Below, piece after piece: positions 1-8,232 of a stretch of 27,429 bases of DNA. Location of the stretch: NCBI GenBank assembly GCA_964611805.1, contig CAZTBG010000029.1, forward strand, positions 1-27,429. The letters are read 5' to 3'. Below the pieces are notes generated by a model. That model made no database searches. It saw only the letters and a list, made by a program, of their open reading frames with translations, and was not told the DNA's origin. Both the position numbers and the translations under genes were made by a program. Position 1 is the first letter of the stretch; every line of letters starts with the position of its first letter. This DNA is from W589 sp964611805. Its GTDB lineage: Bacteria; Chloroflexota; Dehalococcoidia; Dehalococcoidales; Fen-1064.

Positions 1-165
1 AAGCCATCTTTAGATATTCGAGTAGACAAAGAGCCAACTAAACCGCGAATCTTACTTGAGTATGAAATGGATGGGGTTTATGTAACTAGAGATATGAAAA
101 ATGAGAGTAACAAGGTAAAGATGTTTGATAAGTTTATTGACGATTTGAAGATGTTACTTTCATAG
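1..165 (+). CDS. 3' end of an unidentified protein (partial)
   Basis: An open frame enters from the left edge in frame 1 and runs 54 codons to a TAG at 163-165. The visible part is rich in Lys, Asp and Glu and ends in FIDDLKMLLS. I do not recognise the family. The stretch is visibly AT-rich compared with the genes that follow, so it may belong to recently acquired DNA, but with only the tail present this cannot be tested. It runs toward the aldehyde oxidoreductase gene on the other strand, and 39 bases separate the two stops. No terminator hairpin is visible in that gap. The reading frame is plausible because it stays open to the edge, but so short a piece could also be chance. Confidence 0.5.
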   Translation, partial: KPSLDIRVDKEPTKPRILLEYEMDGVYVTRDMKNESNKVKMFDKFIDDLKMLLS

Positions 166-204
166 TGTAACTAGCAATTCGAAAGGAAACCCCGTCCCAC
201 CCCC

Positions 205-2040
205 CTAATCACCCCACAGGTCTCTGGCGGCGTCCTCCAGACCCAATTCCAGCAGTTTATCTCTGGTCGGTTTACCGGTGTCCCAGTCCCACTTCCTGAA
301 GTCGTAGTATTCCCGGAGCAGTACGTCCATGTCCGGGGACCGGTCGGCGGTGCCGCCCTCTTTTAGCTCCGTGGTGCAGACGGCGGGCAGCTTGTCGTCC
401 TCCCTGGTTATGCCGAGCCTGTTGCTGATGGCCCTTTTCAGGTTAATCGACCTCTCCCCGACGGTATTAATGTCGAGCGGCGTGTAGTCCCAGCCAGTGA
501 TATTGCTCAGTATCTCGGCAATCTGGGTCAGGGAGATGGAGGAGAACTTGCAGAGGAGCAGGGAATCGTACGTATCCCTGTAGTTCTGGTACTTGGCGGC
601 TGGCTCAGCCTTGCCCTCCGACTGGAACCTGTCACCGGACGCAATACCAAGCTCGGGCACCGAGCCAGCCATATCGATATTATAGTAATCGCCCTTGAGG
701 TGACAGGCCCCCCGCGGGCCGGTGGCGTAGGAGATGGCCATGCCCGTATATGCCCTGACGTCATGCATCGGCATCTCCAGCCCCTTGACGTGGGCGGCGG
801 TGGCGGGGTCGGCACCCAGCTCTTCAGCCATTCTCCGTGTCCCCTCACCCAGCAGCTTACCAATACCCTCGCGCCTGATTATCATCTCCACCAGATTTAC
901 AATTGTACCGCCGTCCCCCCACTCGAGCTTCATCCCAGCCTTCTTCTCGTCCAGAATGCCCTTCTCATAGAGATTCATTGCGTAGGCGATGGATACGCCC
1001 GCCGATATGGTGTCTATCCCCTGGGCGTTGCACAGGTGGTTCGCCTGCACGATGGAATCGAGGTCATTGTTCACACAGAGCGGCCCGAAGGCAACAGCCG
1101 TCTCGAACTCCGGCCCGTCAACTTCGCCAGCGTCCTTGCCGAAGTTCTTCACCACCCGGCCACAGGCGATGGGGCAACCGTAGCAGGCGTGGGCGGTTAC
1201 CGTATGGGCCTGCCTCAGTGCCTCTCCGGTAACATGCTTGGCAGCGAACACGTTTCGACTGAAATACCTGGCGGGAACGTCTCCTAATAGCATCCCCATG
1301 TCCATATAGAGCAAGGTGCCGTATTCCCGGTAGACCATTGACATCAGACCGGACGAAAGTGTATCCCTGGCCTGCCTGGTCAACTCATTGATTTTCTCCT
1401 TATTGGCCACGTCCGACCTAACATCTCCGGTTACCGCGACCGCCTTGAGGTTCTTGGAGCCCATGAGCGTGCCCAGACCACAGCGCCCGGCAACCCTGCC
1501 ACGGTCGTTGACCACACAGGCATACTTCACCAGGTTCTCACCGGCCTGCCCGATACAGGAAACACTCAGGCCCCTGTCCTTCAACTCGTCTTTCAGGGCT
1601 TGCTGGGTCTGATAGGTATCCTTGCCCCACAGGTGGGAGGCATCCCTGATTTCCGCCTTGCCATTGTTTATGTAAAGATACACCGGCCTCTCTGCCCTAC
1701 CGGTGATGAAGATGCCATCGAAGCCGGCTGCCTTCAGCCTGAAAGGAAAGACCCCTCCCGTGGTAGCTTCACCCCAGATACCTGTCAGGGGGGATATGCC
1801 ACACACCGCCGAGCGGCTCACCATTGGAATCGTTGTCCCCGTGAAAGGCCCGACGGCAAAGACCAGGGGGTTCTCCGGGGCGAGGGGGTCCATGCCGGGT
1901 CTAACATGGTCGTAAATCAGCCTGGCGGCCAGACTGGCACCACCGATATAGTTTTTGAGGTGGCCCTCTTCCATCTCCAGGGACCTGGTCTCGCCGGTAT
2001 TCAGGTCTACACCAAGGAATCTACCGTTATATCCAAACAT
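205..2040 (-). CDS. aor: Aldehyde:ferredoxin oxidoreductase (tungsten-type AOR)
   Basis: This 611-residue protein has the usual length and layout of the AOR family, which oxidises aldehydes to acids with ferredoxin as electron acceptor, using a tungsten (or molybdenum) bis-pterin cofactor and one 4Fe-4S cluster. The N-terminal GRFLGVDLNTGE and YIGGASLAARL segments are typical of the cofactor-binding first domain. The cluster ligands appear as C286, C289 and C293 (CYGCPIAC) with the distant fourth at C497 (LLLCKFSS). The cofactor-contacting region DVRAYTGM...GPRGACH lies near residues 427-447. The start ATG is preceded by GAGGT about six bases upstream. The gene begins 11 bases after the stop of an iron-type alcohol dehydrogenase, so the two are probably cotranscribed and interconvert alcohol, aldehyde and acid. 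The aldehyde substrate cannot be read from sequence. A molybdopterin synthase gene lies elsewhere in the window. Confidence 0.95.
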   Translation of the reverse strand: MFGYNGRFLGVDLNTGETRSLEMEEGHLKNYIGGASLAARLIYDHVRPGMDPLAPENPLVFAVGPFTGTTIPMVSRSAVCGISPLTGIWGEATTGGVFPFRLKAAGFDGIFITGRAERPVYLYINNGKAEIRDASHLWGKDTYQTQQALKDELKDRGLSVSCIGQAGENLVKYACVVNDRGRVAGRCGLGTLMGSKNLKAVAVTGDVRSDVANKEKINELTRQARDTLSSGLMSMVYREYGTLLYMDMGMLLGDVPARYFSRNVFAAKHVTGEALRQAHTVTAHACYGCPIACGRVVKNFGKDAGEVDGPEFETAVAFGPLCVNNDLDSIVQANHLCNAQGIDTISAGVSIAYAMNLYEKGILDEKKAGMKLEWGDGGTIVNLVEMIIRREGIGKLLGEGTRRMAEELGADPATAAHVKGLEMPMHDVRAYTGMAISYATGPRGACHLKGDYYNIDMAGSVPELGIASGDRFQSEGKAEPAAKYQNYRDTYDSLLLCKFSSISLTQIAEILSNITGWDYTPLDINTVGERSINLKRAISNRLGITREDDKLPAVCTTELKEGGTADRSPDMDVLLREYYDFRKWDWDTGKPTRDKLLELGLEDAARDLWGD

Positions 2041-2051
2041 GCTTTACCTCG

Positions 2052-3320
2052 CTAAAAGTCTACGTCCCTGCCTTCATAGGCATAACGGAACAGCCTTTCG
2101 CACTGCTCCTTCGTGGCCGACCTCGGGCTCTGGAATGCAGAGGGGTCCTCAACGCTGTAAAGAGTTAATTTATCTATGTTGTCTTCAAAATCCTTCTCAG
2201 AAATCCCGAGACCTTTCAGGCTTAAGGGGACATCCAGCTCCGTAAACAGTGCCCTGACCTTCTCAATCAGGCCAGCAAATCTTTCTTCATCAGTGTCACC
2301 TCTGATATTCAGGGCATCACATATATCCAGATACTTGTCTGTCACTGTAGAGTAATACTGAAAGGCATAGGGAATAAGGATACCCACGGCAATGCCATGA
2401 TGTATCGCAAAGAGCTTGCCCAGGGAGTGTCCCATGCTGTGGGTCAGAGCGACCCCGCCGTTGCCGAAGGCTATCCCCGCCATGCTGGCTGCCATGTGCA
2501 TTCTCAACCTGGCCTCATGGTCGGCACCATCGTGGTAAGCCCGTGGCAGGTATTTAAAAATCATCTGGATAGCCCTCAGTGCCAGCGCATCGGTAAAATC
2601 ATTGGTCATGGGAGACGTGACACAGTCCATAGAATGCGCCAGCGCATCCAGACCGGTACCCGCCGTGAGGTAGGGTGGCATACCACTGACAAGGTCGGGC
2701 ACAAGTATCGAGAAATCGGGTAGCAGGTCACCATTCACAATAGGTATCTTCCGCTTCGCTTTGACATCGGACACAACCGCTACAGCCGTACAGTCCGAGC
2801 CTGTCCCGCTCGTGGTCGGTATTGCCACAAAGACTGCCTTCTCTCTCAGGCCAAAAGGTCTCAGCGGAGGAACAGTGGCCAGGTCAGTAATATCGGGGCG
2901 CTCGTAAAGTATCCAGGCTGCTTTGGCACCGTCTATCACCGACCCCCCACCCAGAGCCACTATCGCATCCGGTTCAAACTTGCTCATCGCTTCGGCACAC
3001 TCTTTGACATTCTCCAGTGGCGCCTCCGGTTCAGCCCCGTCCCAGACCTCTGTGGTAAACCGTCTCCTCTGCATGGCAGCGCACACCCTGTCGGCATATC
3101 TTCCGGCATGTTTATCGGTAACCACGAAGGCACGTCTCTGAGCACACTTCAACCCCACCGCTTCAAAAACATTGGCCCCCCCACCCCTAACCTCAGAGAG
3201 CGCATTGGGCCCCATGAAAAGCCTGGGCATGCTGAACGATATCGACATTCCCCGGATGGCGCTGGCACCGGATAGAGGTAAGCGGTCTTTCACCGCAGCA
3301 TCGGTAAACCAGTATGTCAT
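2052..3320 (-). CDS. Iron-containing (group III) alcohol dehydrogenase
   Basis: The protein belongs to the iron-dependent alcohol dehydrogenase family, which reduces aldehydes or oxidises alcohols with NAD(P). Counting from the start chosen here it has 422 residues. The nucleotide-binding loop is GGGSVID (about 124-130). Likely metal ligands are D225 and H229 (GLDALAHSMD), H298 (MGHSLG) and H308 (IHHGIAVG), matching the Asp-His-His-His set of FucO-type enzymes. A start eight codons upstream at 3344 is possible, but GGAGGAGGG lies just before the ATG at 3320 and nothing similar precedes the upstream one, so I prefer 3320. The stop is followed after 11 bases by the aldehyde oxidoreductase gene. 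A palindrome lies 40 bases upstream of the start. Substrate is unknown; the pairing suggests aldehyde/alcohol interconversion coupled to ferredoxin. Confidence 0.92.
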   Translation of the reverse strand: MTYWFTDAAVKDRLPLSGASAIRGMSISFSMPRLFMGPNALSEVRGGGANVFEAVGLKCAQRRAFVVTDKHAGRYADRVCAAMQRRRFTTEVWDGAEPEAPLENVKECAEAMSKFEPDAIVALGGGSVIDGAKAAWILYERPDITDLATVPPLRPFGLREKAVFVAIPTTSGTGSDCTAVAVVSDVKAKRKIPIVNGDLLPDFSILVPDLVSGMPPYLTAGTGLDALAHSMDCVTSPMTNDFTDALALRAIQMIFKYLPRAYHDGADHEARLRMHMAASMAGIAFGNGGVALTHSMGHSLGKLFAIHHGIAVGILIPYAFQYYSTVTDKYLDICDALNIRGDTDEERFAGLIEKVRALFTELDVPLSLKGLGISEKDFEDNIDKLTLYSVEDPSAFQSPRSATKEQCERLFRYAYEGRDVDF

Positions 3321-3759
3321 AGTTCCCTCCTCCAACTTGGGCATTATCAGCAGGAGTCACGGCAGGTTATACCTGCCAAGCTTAACATATTTAATTGGTA
3401 GGATGGCCAAGACGAGATATGGCGCCGATGTGCCATATCCAATTTCTTGTACCAAATCGCCGTGAAACTCAACGCACATGCTTGACCACGCATTATCGTA
3501 TCAATCAGTATAGATATTGTCAATGAGCCAAATTGTTTAATAATTGTTACCGGAATTGGCAAGGCTAACTGAATAACAACGTTACCTGGGGGTAACAGGC
3601 CGGGGGACAGCGCAAATATGGGTGCTGCTTTCCGGCTATCTCGCAGGGACAGGGTCAGGATGACTTAACGTCACTTTAACGTCAGGTGTCGGGTGTACCA
3701 GCCATATTACCCGAACAATACAAACGGACGAGGCCCTGGCTTAAAAGTGAATCGGGCCC
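3321..3759. other. 439-base intergenic region between the DegV/phosphodiesterase operon and the alcohol dehydrogenase
   Basis: No convincing gene is present. A 71-codon minus-strand frame at 3347-3562 lacks a ribosome site and resembles no protein I know. Visible structures are the palindrome at 3361-3377, a hairpin with arms GTTACC (3581-3586) and GGTAAC (3591-3596), and two direct copies of TTAACGTCA at 3665-3673 and 3676-3684, exactly 11 bases apart. No run of T on the minus strand follows a stem after the phosphodiesterase stop, so no classic terminator is seen. Confidence 0.6.
3361..3394 (-). promoter_or_regulatory. Palindrome over a possible promoter of the alcohol dehydrogenase/AOR pair
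   Basis: A perfect inverted repeat with arms GGCAGGT and ACCTGCC around TAT occupies 3361-3377. On the minus strand it contains TATAAC (3366-3371), and 17 bases upstream of that is TTAAAT (3389-3394). The first is a good -10 and the second only a fair -35. The start of transcription would fall near 3359, leaving a leader of about 40 bases before the ATG at 3320. A palindrome over the -10 is what a repressor site would look like. The palindrome is seen directly; its function and the promoter are inferred. No regulator gene is nearby. Confidence 0.42.
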
Positions 3760-4269
3760 CTAACCCGTTCCTTCGACATCGGTCAAAGTAAGGACTTCCC
3801 CACTCAGCTCGCTCCGGCTGACTGTCAGGATAGCCATGGACGCAGGGACCATGAAGGACGCGTAGGCCTGCCCCGGGTTCAAGAGCAAAGTGTCATTCAG
3901 CTTCAGGTTACAGGGCTCGTGGGTATGGCCAAACAAGATGGCATCGGCATCGGGGAATCGAAGAGCCAGCTCTTTTTCCAGACCATCGGGATGTCCGCCC
4001 CAGGGGGGATGTATCACTACTATCTTTCGTCCTTCAAGCTCGAACATGGCCTGATGAGAAAGCTGGTGTCTGATATTACTGGGGTCAGCATTTCCAAAGA
4101 CCCCCACGAAATGAGATGCCAGTCGCCGTAGCTCATCAAGCACCCCCATACTCGTGAAGTCACCGCAGTGGACCACCCACTCCGTCTCTCTTACTGCCTG
4201 ACGAATCCTGTCGGGTAGCTCCTGGAACGCCCTGACGTGGGTGTCCGAGATTACCAGTACCTGAGTCAA
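3760..4269 (-). CDS. YfcE/MJ0936-type metallophosphoesterase
   Basis: The 169-residue protein has the full set of calcineurin-like phosphoesterase motifs: SDTH (D9, H11), CGDF (D37), GNAD (N60), a single His at 87 in VIHPPWGG, and GHTH (H115, H117). These bind two metal ions. Small members of this group hydrolyse phosphodiesters in vitro, but their natural substrates are mostly unknown. The start is a TTG at 4267-4269 that overlaps the DegV stop as TTGA, with AGGTGA six bases upstream of it. The overlap points to translational coupling with the DegV gene. The catalytic core is intact, and length is normal for the family. I cannot name the substrate. Confidence 0.85.
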   Translation of the reverse strand: MTQVLVISDTHVRAFQELPDRIRQAVRETEWVVHCGDFTSMGVLDELRRLASHFVGVFGNADPSNIRHQLSHQAMFELEGRKIVVIHPPWGGHPDGLEKELALRFPDADAILFGHTHEPCNLKLNDTLLLNPGQAYASFMVPASMAILTVSRSELSGEVLTLTDVEGTG

Positions 4270-5108
4270 CCCCTGTCACCTAATACAGCGACGACCAGGA
4301 GGCTGGGACCAGTGTGGGTGCCAATTACCGGGCTTGACCTTGAGATATAGATTCGCTCCTTGGGATAGAAGGAACTCAAATGTTCAATCAGTATCTCGGA
4401 GTCATCGGGAGAACCGGCATGCTCTACTGCCATCTTTTCAATGCTGGAGTAGCCCCTGGCAAAATCGCAAAGATGCTGTATTGCCTTCGCCCGGGAACGT
4501 TCTCTGCCGAAAGGAAAAATCTCGCCATCTTTCAAACCGATAATAGGATTGACATTCAACATGGAGCCAAGCAATGCCTGCGCCTTACCGATACGCCCCC
4601 CTCTGGCAAGATATTTGAGCGTATCAAATGCAGCCCGCATATCTACTCGAGAGATATCTTTCTTAACCAATCCTTCAATCTCTTCGAGGCTCGCACCGGC
4701 CTGAGCTGCCTCAGCAGCTTTAATTACCACCAACCCCTGCGCCATTATGGCCTGTGTTGAATCAATCACCTTTACCCGGCACTTCTTCTTCATCAACGCG
4801 ACGGCCTGTAATGCCACCTCATAGGTAGCGCTGAGCTTGGATGAAATAGTAATAACTATTATCGAATCCGCATCCTCGGCCAGCTTATCATATCTCTCAG
4901 CAAACTCCCCCAGAGAAGGTACGGAGGTAGTCGGCAATATCTTGGCGCCAGCAAGATATTCATAGAACGTCCCAGCGGTCAGGTCAATACTATCGCGATA
5001 TGCCATCTTACCGAAATGAACGTATAAAGGGATAACCGTGATATCCAGTTCCTGTACTGTCTGTGGTGGTACATCGGCCACACTATCGGTGACAATCTTA
5101 ACTGACAT
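4266..5108 (-). CDS. DegV family fatty-acid-binding protein (FakB-like), copy 1
   Basis: The 280-residue protein has the DegV fold markers: KIVTDSVADV at the N-terminus, the PTTSVPS loop at about 59-65, ITISSKLSATY near 85-95, RGGRIGKAQ in the second half, and a C-terminal VIGTHTGPS. In Firmicutes the family (FakB) holds a fatty acid that the kinase FakA converts to acyl phosphate, which then enters phospholipid synthesis. Whether this copy does so is inferred; no fakA is in the window. The gene is first in an operon with the phosphoesterase, which it overlaps by four bases. A TTGACA/TAATAT promoter lies about 50 bases upstream. A second DegV protein is encoded at 8966-9817, next to plsY. Confidence 0.92.
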   Translation of the reverse strand: MSVKIVTDSVADVPPQTVQELDITVIPLYVHFGKMAYRDSIDLTAGTFYEYLAGAKILPTTSVPSLGEFAERYDKLAEDADSIIVITISSKLSATYEVALQAVALMKKKCRVKVIDSTQAIMAQGLVVIKAAEAAQAGASLEEIEGLVKKDISRVDMRAAFDTLKYLARGGRIGKAQALLGSMLNVNPIIGLKDGEIFPFGRERSRAKAIQHLCDFARGYSSIEKMAVEHAGSPDDSEILIEHLSSFYPKERIYISRSSPVIGTHTGPSLLVVAVLGDRG

Positions 5109-5155
5109 ATGTCCCCAACGTAACCCCCTGTTACTACCTATTTTCTGATGTTGCT

Positions 5156-5184
5156 ATATTAAAGTCTCGAGGTTAAACTGTCAA
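5156..5184 (-). promoter_or_regulatory. Sigma-70 promoter of the DegV-1/phosphoesterase operon
   Basis: On the minus strand TTGACA (5179-5184) is separated by 17 bases from TAATAT (5156-5161). The -35 is a perfect match and the -10 matches five of six positions. Transcription should start near 5149, giving a leader of about 40 bases. The same two hexamers with the same spacing precede the second DegV gene. There is no palindrome over the -10 here. Confidence 0.75.
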
Positions 5185-5324
5185 CCATTTTCGTAGTACA
5201 CCACGTCACGTCGATTGAACAGATAGGTGAAGTAGCCAAATCCCTGACGGAATAGCTCTAATAAGCTAATAAAACGTAGCTACCTGCATATGCGTGGTTG
5301 GAACCAGGATGAGTCCAGCCCTCT

Positions 5325-6020
5325 TTACGCCTGTACCCTTCTCCTCAGTCTACCATAGTAAGGGCTACGTGAAAGATATATTGCTGCCAGTGGGTTGTGG
5401 CCGGTAACCCTGTCTTTGACCGCCAGTACCGTCATCGGCACCTGGCAGTATTTAATGAACAGGGAGTCGTGCCCCACGCATAGTCCAACGAGGATGGCAA
5501 AATCGACCCCTTCCTCATTTAATATCTCGGCCTGCGTAATGGGGTTACACATGGACTCATAGAGGTCAGGGCCCGAGATTTTCTCCTCCGGCCTGATGCC
5601 TATCCTTTCCTTGGGAACAGCACCCACCTTGCAGCATACTGATACGACGTCAAAACCGTTCCTTTCGAGAATATCAGCAACCATCCTCGCTTCATTAGCC
5701 AGACCCGAGCAGAAGGCAAGCCCCAGCCTCTTAAATCCGTTCTTGTGGGCAAACTGAATGGTCTCTTCTATCCTGGGGATTCGAGTCCTGATTCCAGCCG
5801 GGGTATGTTCGTAGCACTCAAACTCCTGCACAGAAGCCAGGCGGGCGAACTCCCGTATATCTTCCTTATCATAATTGCTGAGCGCCTTTTCTATAACATC
5901 TCTCTTCAGTTTGGTCGGACAAGAAGGCGGTGCCTCATCGAAGCTTGGACGCTCGTCAGCGGCGATATTCGGGTAACAGAATATCCCTGAACACCGGGTA
6001 CATTGTGGACTCTCAGACAT
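5325..6020 (-). CDS. DUF1847 protein, cysteine-rich N-terminus
   Basis: The 231-residue protein matches my recollection of the DUF1847 family, found mainly in anaerobes and with no assigned function. The N-terminus carries CTRCSGIFC (C7, C10, C15) and a further cysteine at about 34, suggesting a zinc or iron-sulfur site. A central segment (FKRLGLAFCSGLANEARMVADIL) looks like a Rossmann-type alpha/beta element, and further cysteines occur in VSVCCKVGA, ESMCNP, LVGLCVGHDS and KYCQVP. I chose the ATG at 6020 because AAGGAGGAAC lies just upstream. The longer frame to 6062 lacks a comparable site. It follows the ferredoxin-type aldo/keto reductase after 71 bases on the same strand and is probably cotranscribed, so a redox-related role is a reasonable guess, no more. 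Confidence 0.82.
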   Translation of the reverse strand: MSESPQCTRCSGIFCYPNIAADERPSFDEAPPSCPTKLKRDVIEKALSNYDKEDIREFARLASVQEFECYEHTPAGIRTRIPRIEETIQFAHKNGFKRLGLAFCSGLANEARMVADILERNGFDVVSVCCKVGAVPKERIGIRPEEKISGPDLYESMCNPITQAEILNEEGVDFAILVGLCVGHDSLFIKYCQVPMTVLAVKDRVTGHNPLAAIYLSRSPYYGRLRRRVQA

Positions 6021-6091
6021 TCTTGTTCCTCCTTGCGAAAACACCCCCAACGCAATCATCACAGGTGGAGGGTGCTCAGATTAAGCAATAG

Positions 6092-7237
6092 CTACGATTG
6101 CCTCGGGCCAAGCTCCTCGTGCACTTTCTTGAGCCAGTCAGGAATAGGTATCTCCTGTGGACAGGCATCCAAACAATCGCCACACTCGATACACTGGTCG
6201 GCACGTTGTTCCTCTTCAATTCTCCCACCACGGTAATAGAACCGCCCTATGCGCATGTCATCATACATCACAGCATCGTTATATATCTGGAAGTTGCGCG
6301 GGATATCCACGCCGTTAGGACAGGGCATACAATATCCGCAACCAGTGCACGGGATAGGACTCAAACCCTGATAGGCCTCCCGCACCCGGTCGTATAGTGC
6401 CAGCTCTTCGTCCGTCAGCATTCCCGGCGCAGAGCGAGAGGCTACTTGAACATTCTCCACCACCTGCTCCATGGCGCTCATGCCGCTGAGAGCTACTGAA
6501 ATTTCCGGCTGGTCAAGGACCCACAGCAGTGCCCACTCGGCCGGACTGCGCTTGTGCGAAGCACTATCCCATATCTTCATTACCGGTTCGGGTTGCTTGC
6601 CAAGTTTTCCTCCGCGCAACGGTTCCATAACCACGACTGCCAGCCCCTTGTTCGCCGCATACTCCACACCCTTACGCCCCGCCTGAGTCTCAATATCCAT
6701 ATAGTTGTATTGGACCTGACAAAAAGTCCAGTCGTAGGCATCCACTATCTCTTTGAAGACATCGAGTTCATCGTGGAAAGAGAACCCCAGATAATCGAAC
6801 TGCCCGGCAGCCATCTTTTTCTCGGCCCATTGAAGCACCCCCAGGTCGCGCACCTTGGGCCAGCTCCGACCGTTTAACCCGTGTAACAGGTAGAAATCGA
6901 TTTTATCGGTATCGAGGCGCTCCATCTGCTCGTTAAAAAAGCGGTCAAAGTCATCATCCGACTCGCACATGCGAGCCGGTAGTTTCGTTGCCAGCTTCAT
7001 TTTCTCGCGGTAGCCATCCTTTAGTGCCCGGCCAACAATGCGCTCGCTATTCCCACCATGATACGGGTAGGCCGTATCCAGATAGTTAACACCGTGGTCA
7101 ATGGCATATCTAATCATCCGGATGGCCTCTGGCTCATCGACATTCGTCTGTTCGTTATTAATCACTGGCAGCCGCATCGCTCCAAAACCAAGGGCTGATA
7201 CCTTCCAATCCAATTTACCAAACCGACGATACTGCAT
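6092..7237 (-). CDS. Aldo/keto reductase with C-terminal 2x[4Fe-4S] ferredoxin-like domain
   Basis: Residues 1 to about 285 form an aldo/keto reductase barrel with the catalytic tetrad visible as D54 and Y59 (LDTAYPYHGG), K85 (ATKLP) and H119 (YLLHG). The last 90 residues hold two 4Fe-4S motifs: C297, C300, C303, C306 (CTGCGYCMPCP) and C349, C352, C355, C359 (CIECGDCLDACP). At 381 residues it has the usual length of this anaerobe-enriched subgroup. The fused clusters suggest electron exchange with ferredoxin, not only NAD(P)H, but the carbonyl substrate is unknown. GAAGGAGGGA precedes the ATG. DUF1847 lies directly downstream. Confidence 0.93.
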   Translation of the reverse strand: MQYRRFGKLDWKVSALGFGAMRLPVINNEQTNVDEPEAIRMIRYAIDHGVNYLDTAYPYHGGNSERIVGRALKDGYREKMKLATKLPARMCESDDDFDRFFNEQMERLDTDKIDFYLLHGLNGRSWPKVRDLGVLQWAEKKMAAGQFDYLGFSFHDELDVFKEIVDAYDWTFCQVQYNYMDIETQAGRKGVEYAANKGLAVVVMEPLRGGKLGKQPEPVMKIWDSASHKRSPAEWALLWVLDQPEISVALSGMSAMEQVVENVQVASRSAPGMLTDEELALYDRVREAYQGLSPIPCTGCGYCMPCPNGVDIPRNFQIYNDAVMYDDMRIGRFYYRGGRIEEEQRADQCIECGDCLDACPQEIPIPDWLKKVHEELGPRQS

Positions 7238-7305
7238 AAGTCCCTCCTTCCTCCTTCAGCTTGAAATTACAGCCGCACCGCAGATACGCGTGCTGAATAC
7301 AAATA

Positions 7306-7335
7306 TATTTAACCTCACTCCCTCAGAAAAAGCAA
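7306..7335 (-). promoter_or_regulatory. Possible promoter of the aldo/keto reductase/DUF1847 pair
   Basis: On the minus strand TTGCTT (7330-7335) and TAAATA (7306-7311) are 18 bases apart, about 70 bases upstream of the ATG. Each matches four of six consensus positions. The surrounding bases are AT-rich. This is a modest candidate seen by eye. Confidence 0.35.
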
Positions 7336-7401
7336 ACACACACTAGTAAGCAGGCAAGGAAAAAGTCGTTTCAGCTATAAGCCGCCAGGGTTAAGCTACG
7401 A

Positions 7402-8232
7402 CTATACATGCAGCGGTTCGCCGGAGTCAACGTGCTGGTGTGTGGGAATAACCAGGAGCCTTATCGCGGCCATCTCTATCAGGACAATAGCCAGGAAGCC
7501 GTAAATACGCTGTAACACTCCCTCAGCAGGAGCAAAGGCCGGAATCTGGGAAATTACAAAAGTAAGCAGGATGATTATCAGGAAAACGATGAAAATCCTC
7601 GCAAAAAGTCGCCATGTCGGGTCGTTACGATTGAGCCAGACGAAGACAAACGTCCCACCTACAAATGAGGAGCAACCGATAATTATCCAGACATTATGTA
7701 AAATCCCTGAAGCCGTCGACACGGATTCGGCTGTTCTTGGGTCATCAGAGAAAACACCCCCGAGCAGGAAACCAGCTCCGTGTAAAATATAAAACAGAAG
7801 CACCAGCCAGGCGAGACGATGCTCCCTTACGCTCCGGTAAAGCACGAATCCAAAGCCGAGAATCATGATGCCGTAGGTGATAAAACCGGTACTCATCCAC
7901 CCGGGGTGAGGACTGCCTGTAGCCGCCAACTGGCTTATCGGGTCTGACACATGGTTATAGCCACTGGTTACGGCTGCACCGACGAATATAAGGGCTATCA
8001 GAATAATCGGGGCTACCACCCCGCAAAAGGCCAGTAACCTCCAGAGGAAATCCCTTCGATTCAAGGTATGAAATATTCTGAGTGTGAATGATAAGTCAGA
8101 GTCACGGTGAGAGGCTGAAGATGAACCTCGTATGACCGAGTTGAGCAACCGGCGATATCTTTGCTCACTTCTTCTTCGCTTGCCAGATGCTATACTCTCT
8201 GTCAAAAATGATTCCTTTCTTGACGTCAGCAC
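7402..8232 (-). CDS. DUF998-type integral membrane protein
   Basis: The downstream two-thirds resembles DUF998 proteins: about six hydrophobic segments beginning near residue 62 (FLWRLLAFCGVVAPIILIALIF), with the family-like segment GYNHVSDPISQLAATGSPHPGWM after the first. Function is unknown. The start is uncertain. The open frame begins with a GTG at 8232, 68 bases inside the end of plsY, and no ATG occurs before the second membrane segment. In-frame TTG codons at 8148 and 8064 would remove the hydrophilic Arg/Ser-rich leader of 28 or 56 residues. None of these starts has a good ribosome site. The overlap with plsY suggests coupled translation, as the last gene of a DegV-plsY-DUF998 operon. 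The N-terminal 56 residues should be treated as doubtful. Confidence 0.75.
   Translation of the reverse strand: MLTSRKESFLTESIASGKRRRSEQRYRRLLNSVIRGSSSASHRDSDLSFTLRIFHTLNRRDFLWRLLAFCGVVAPIILIALIFVGAAVTSGYNHVSDPISQLAATGSPHPGWMSTGFITYGIMILGFGFVLYRSVREHRLAWLVLLFYILHGAGFLLGGVFSDDPRTAESVSTASGILHNVWIIIGCSSFVGGTFVFVWLNRNDPTWRLFARIFIVFLIIILLTFVISQIPAFAPAEGVLQRIYGFLAIVLIEMAAIRLLVIPTHQHVDSGEPLHV

Noticed and set aside
700..1287. 195-codon plus-strand open frame
   Set aside because: It lies wholly inside the aldehyde oxidoreductase gene on the other strand and its translation resembles no protein family.
3347..3562. 71-codon minus-strand frame in the gap before the alcohol dehydrogenase
   Set aside because: No ribosome site, no recognisable similarity, and it runs over the likely promoter region.
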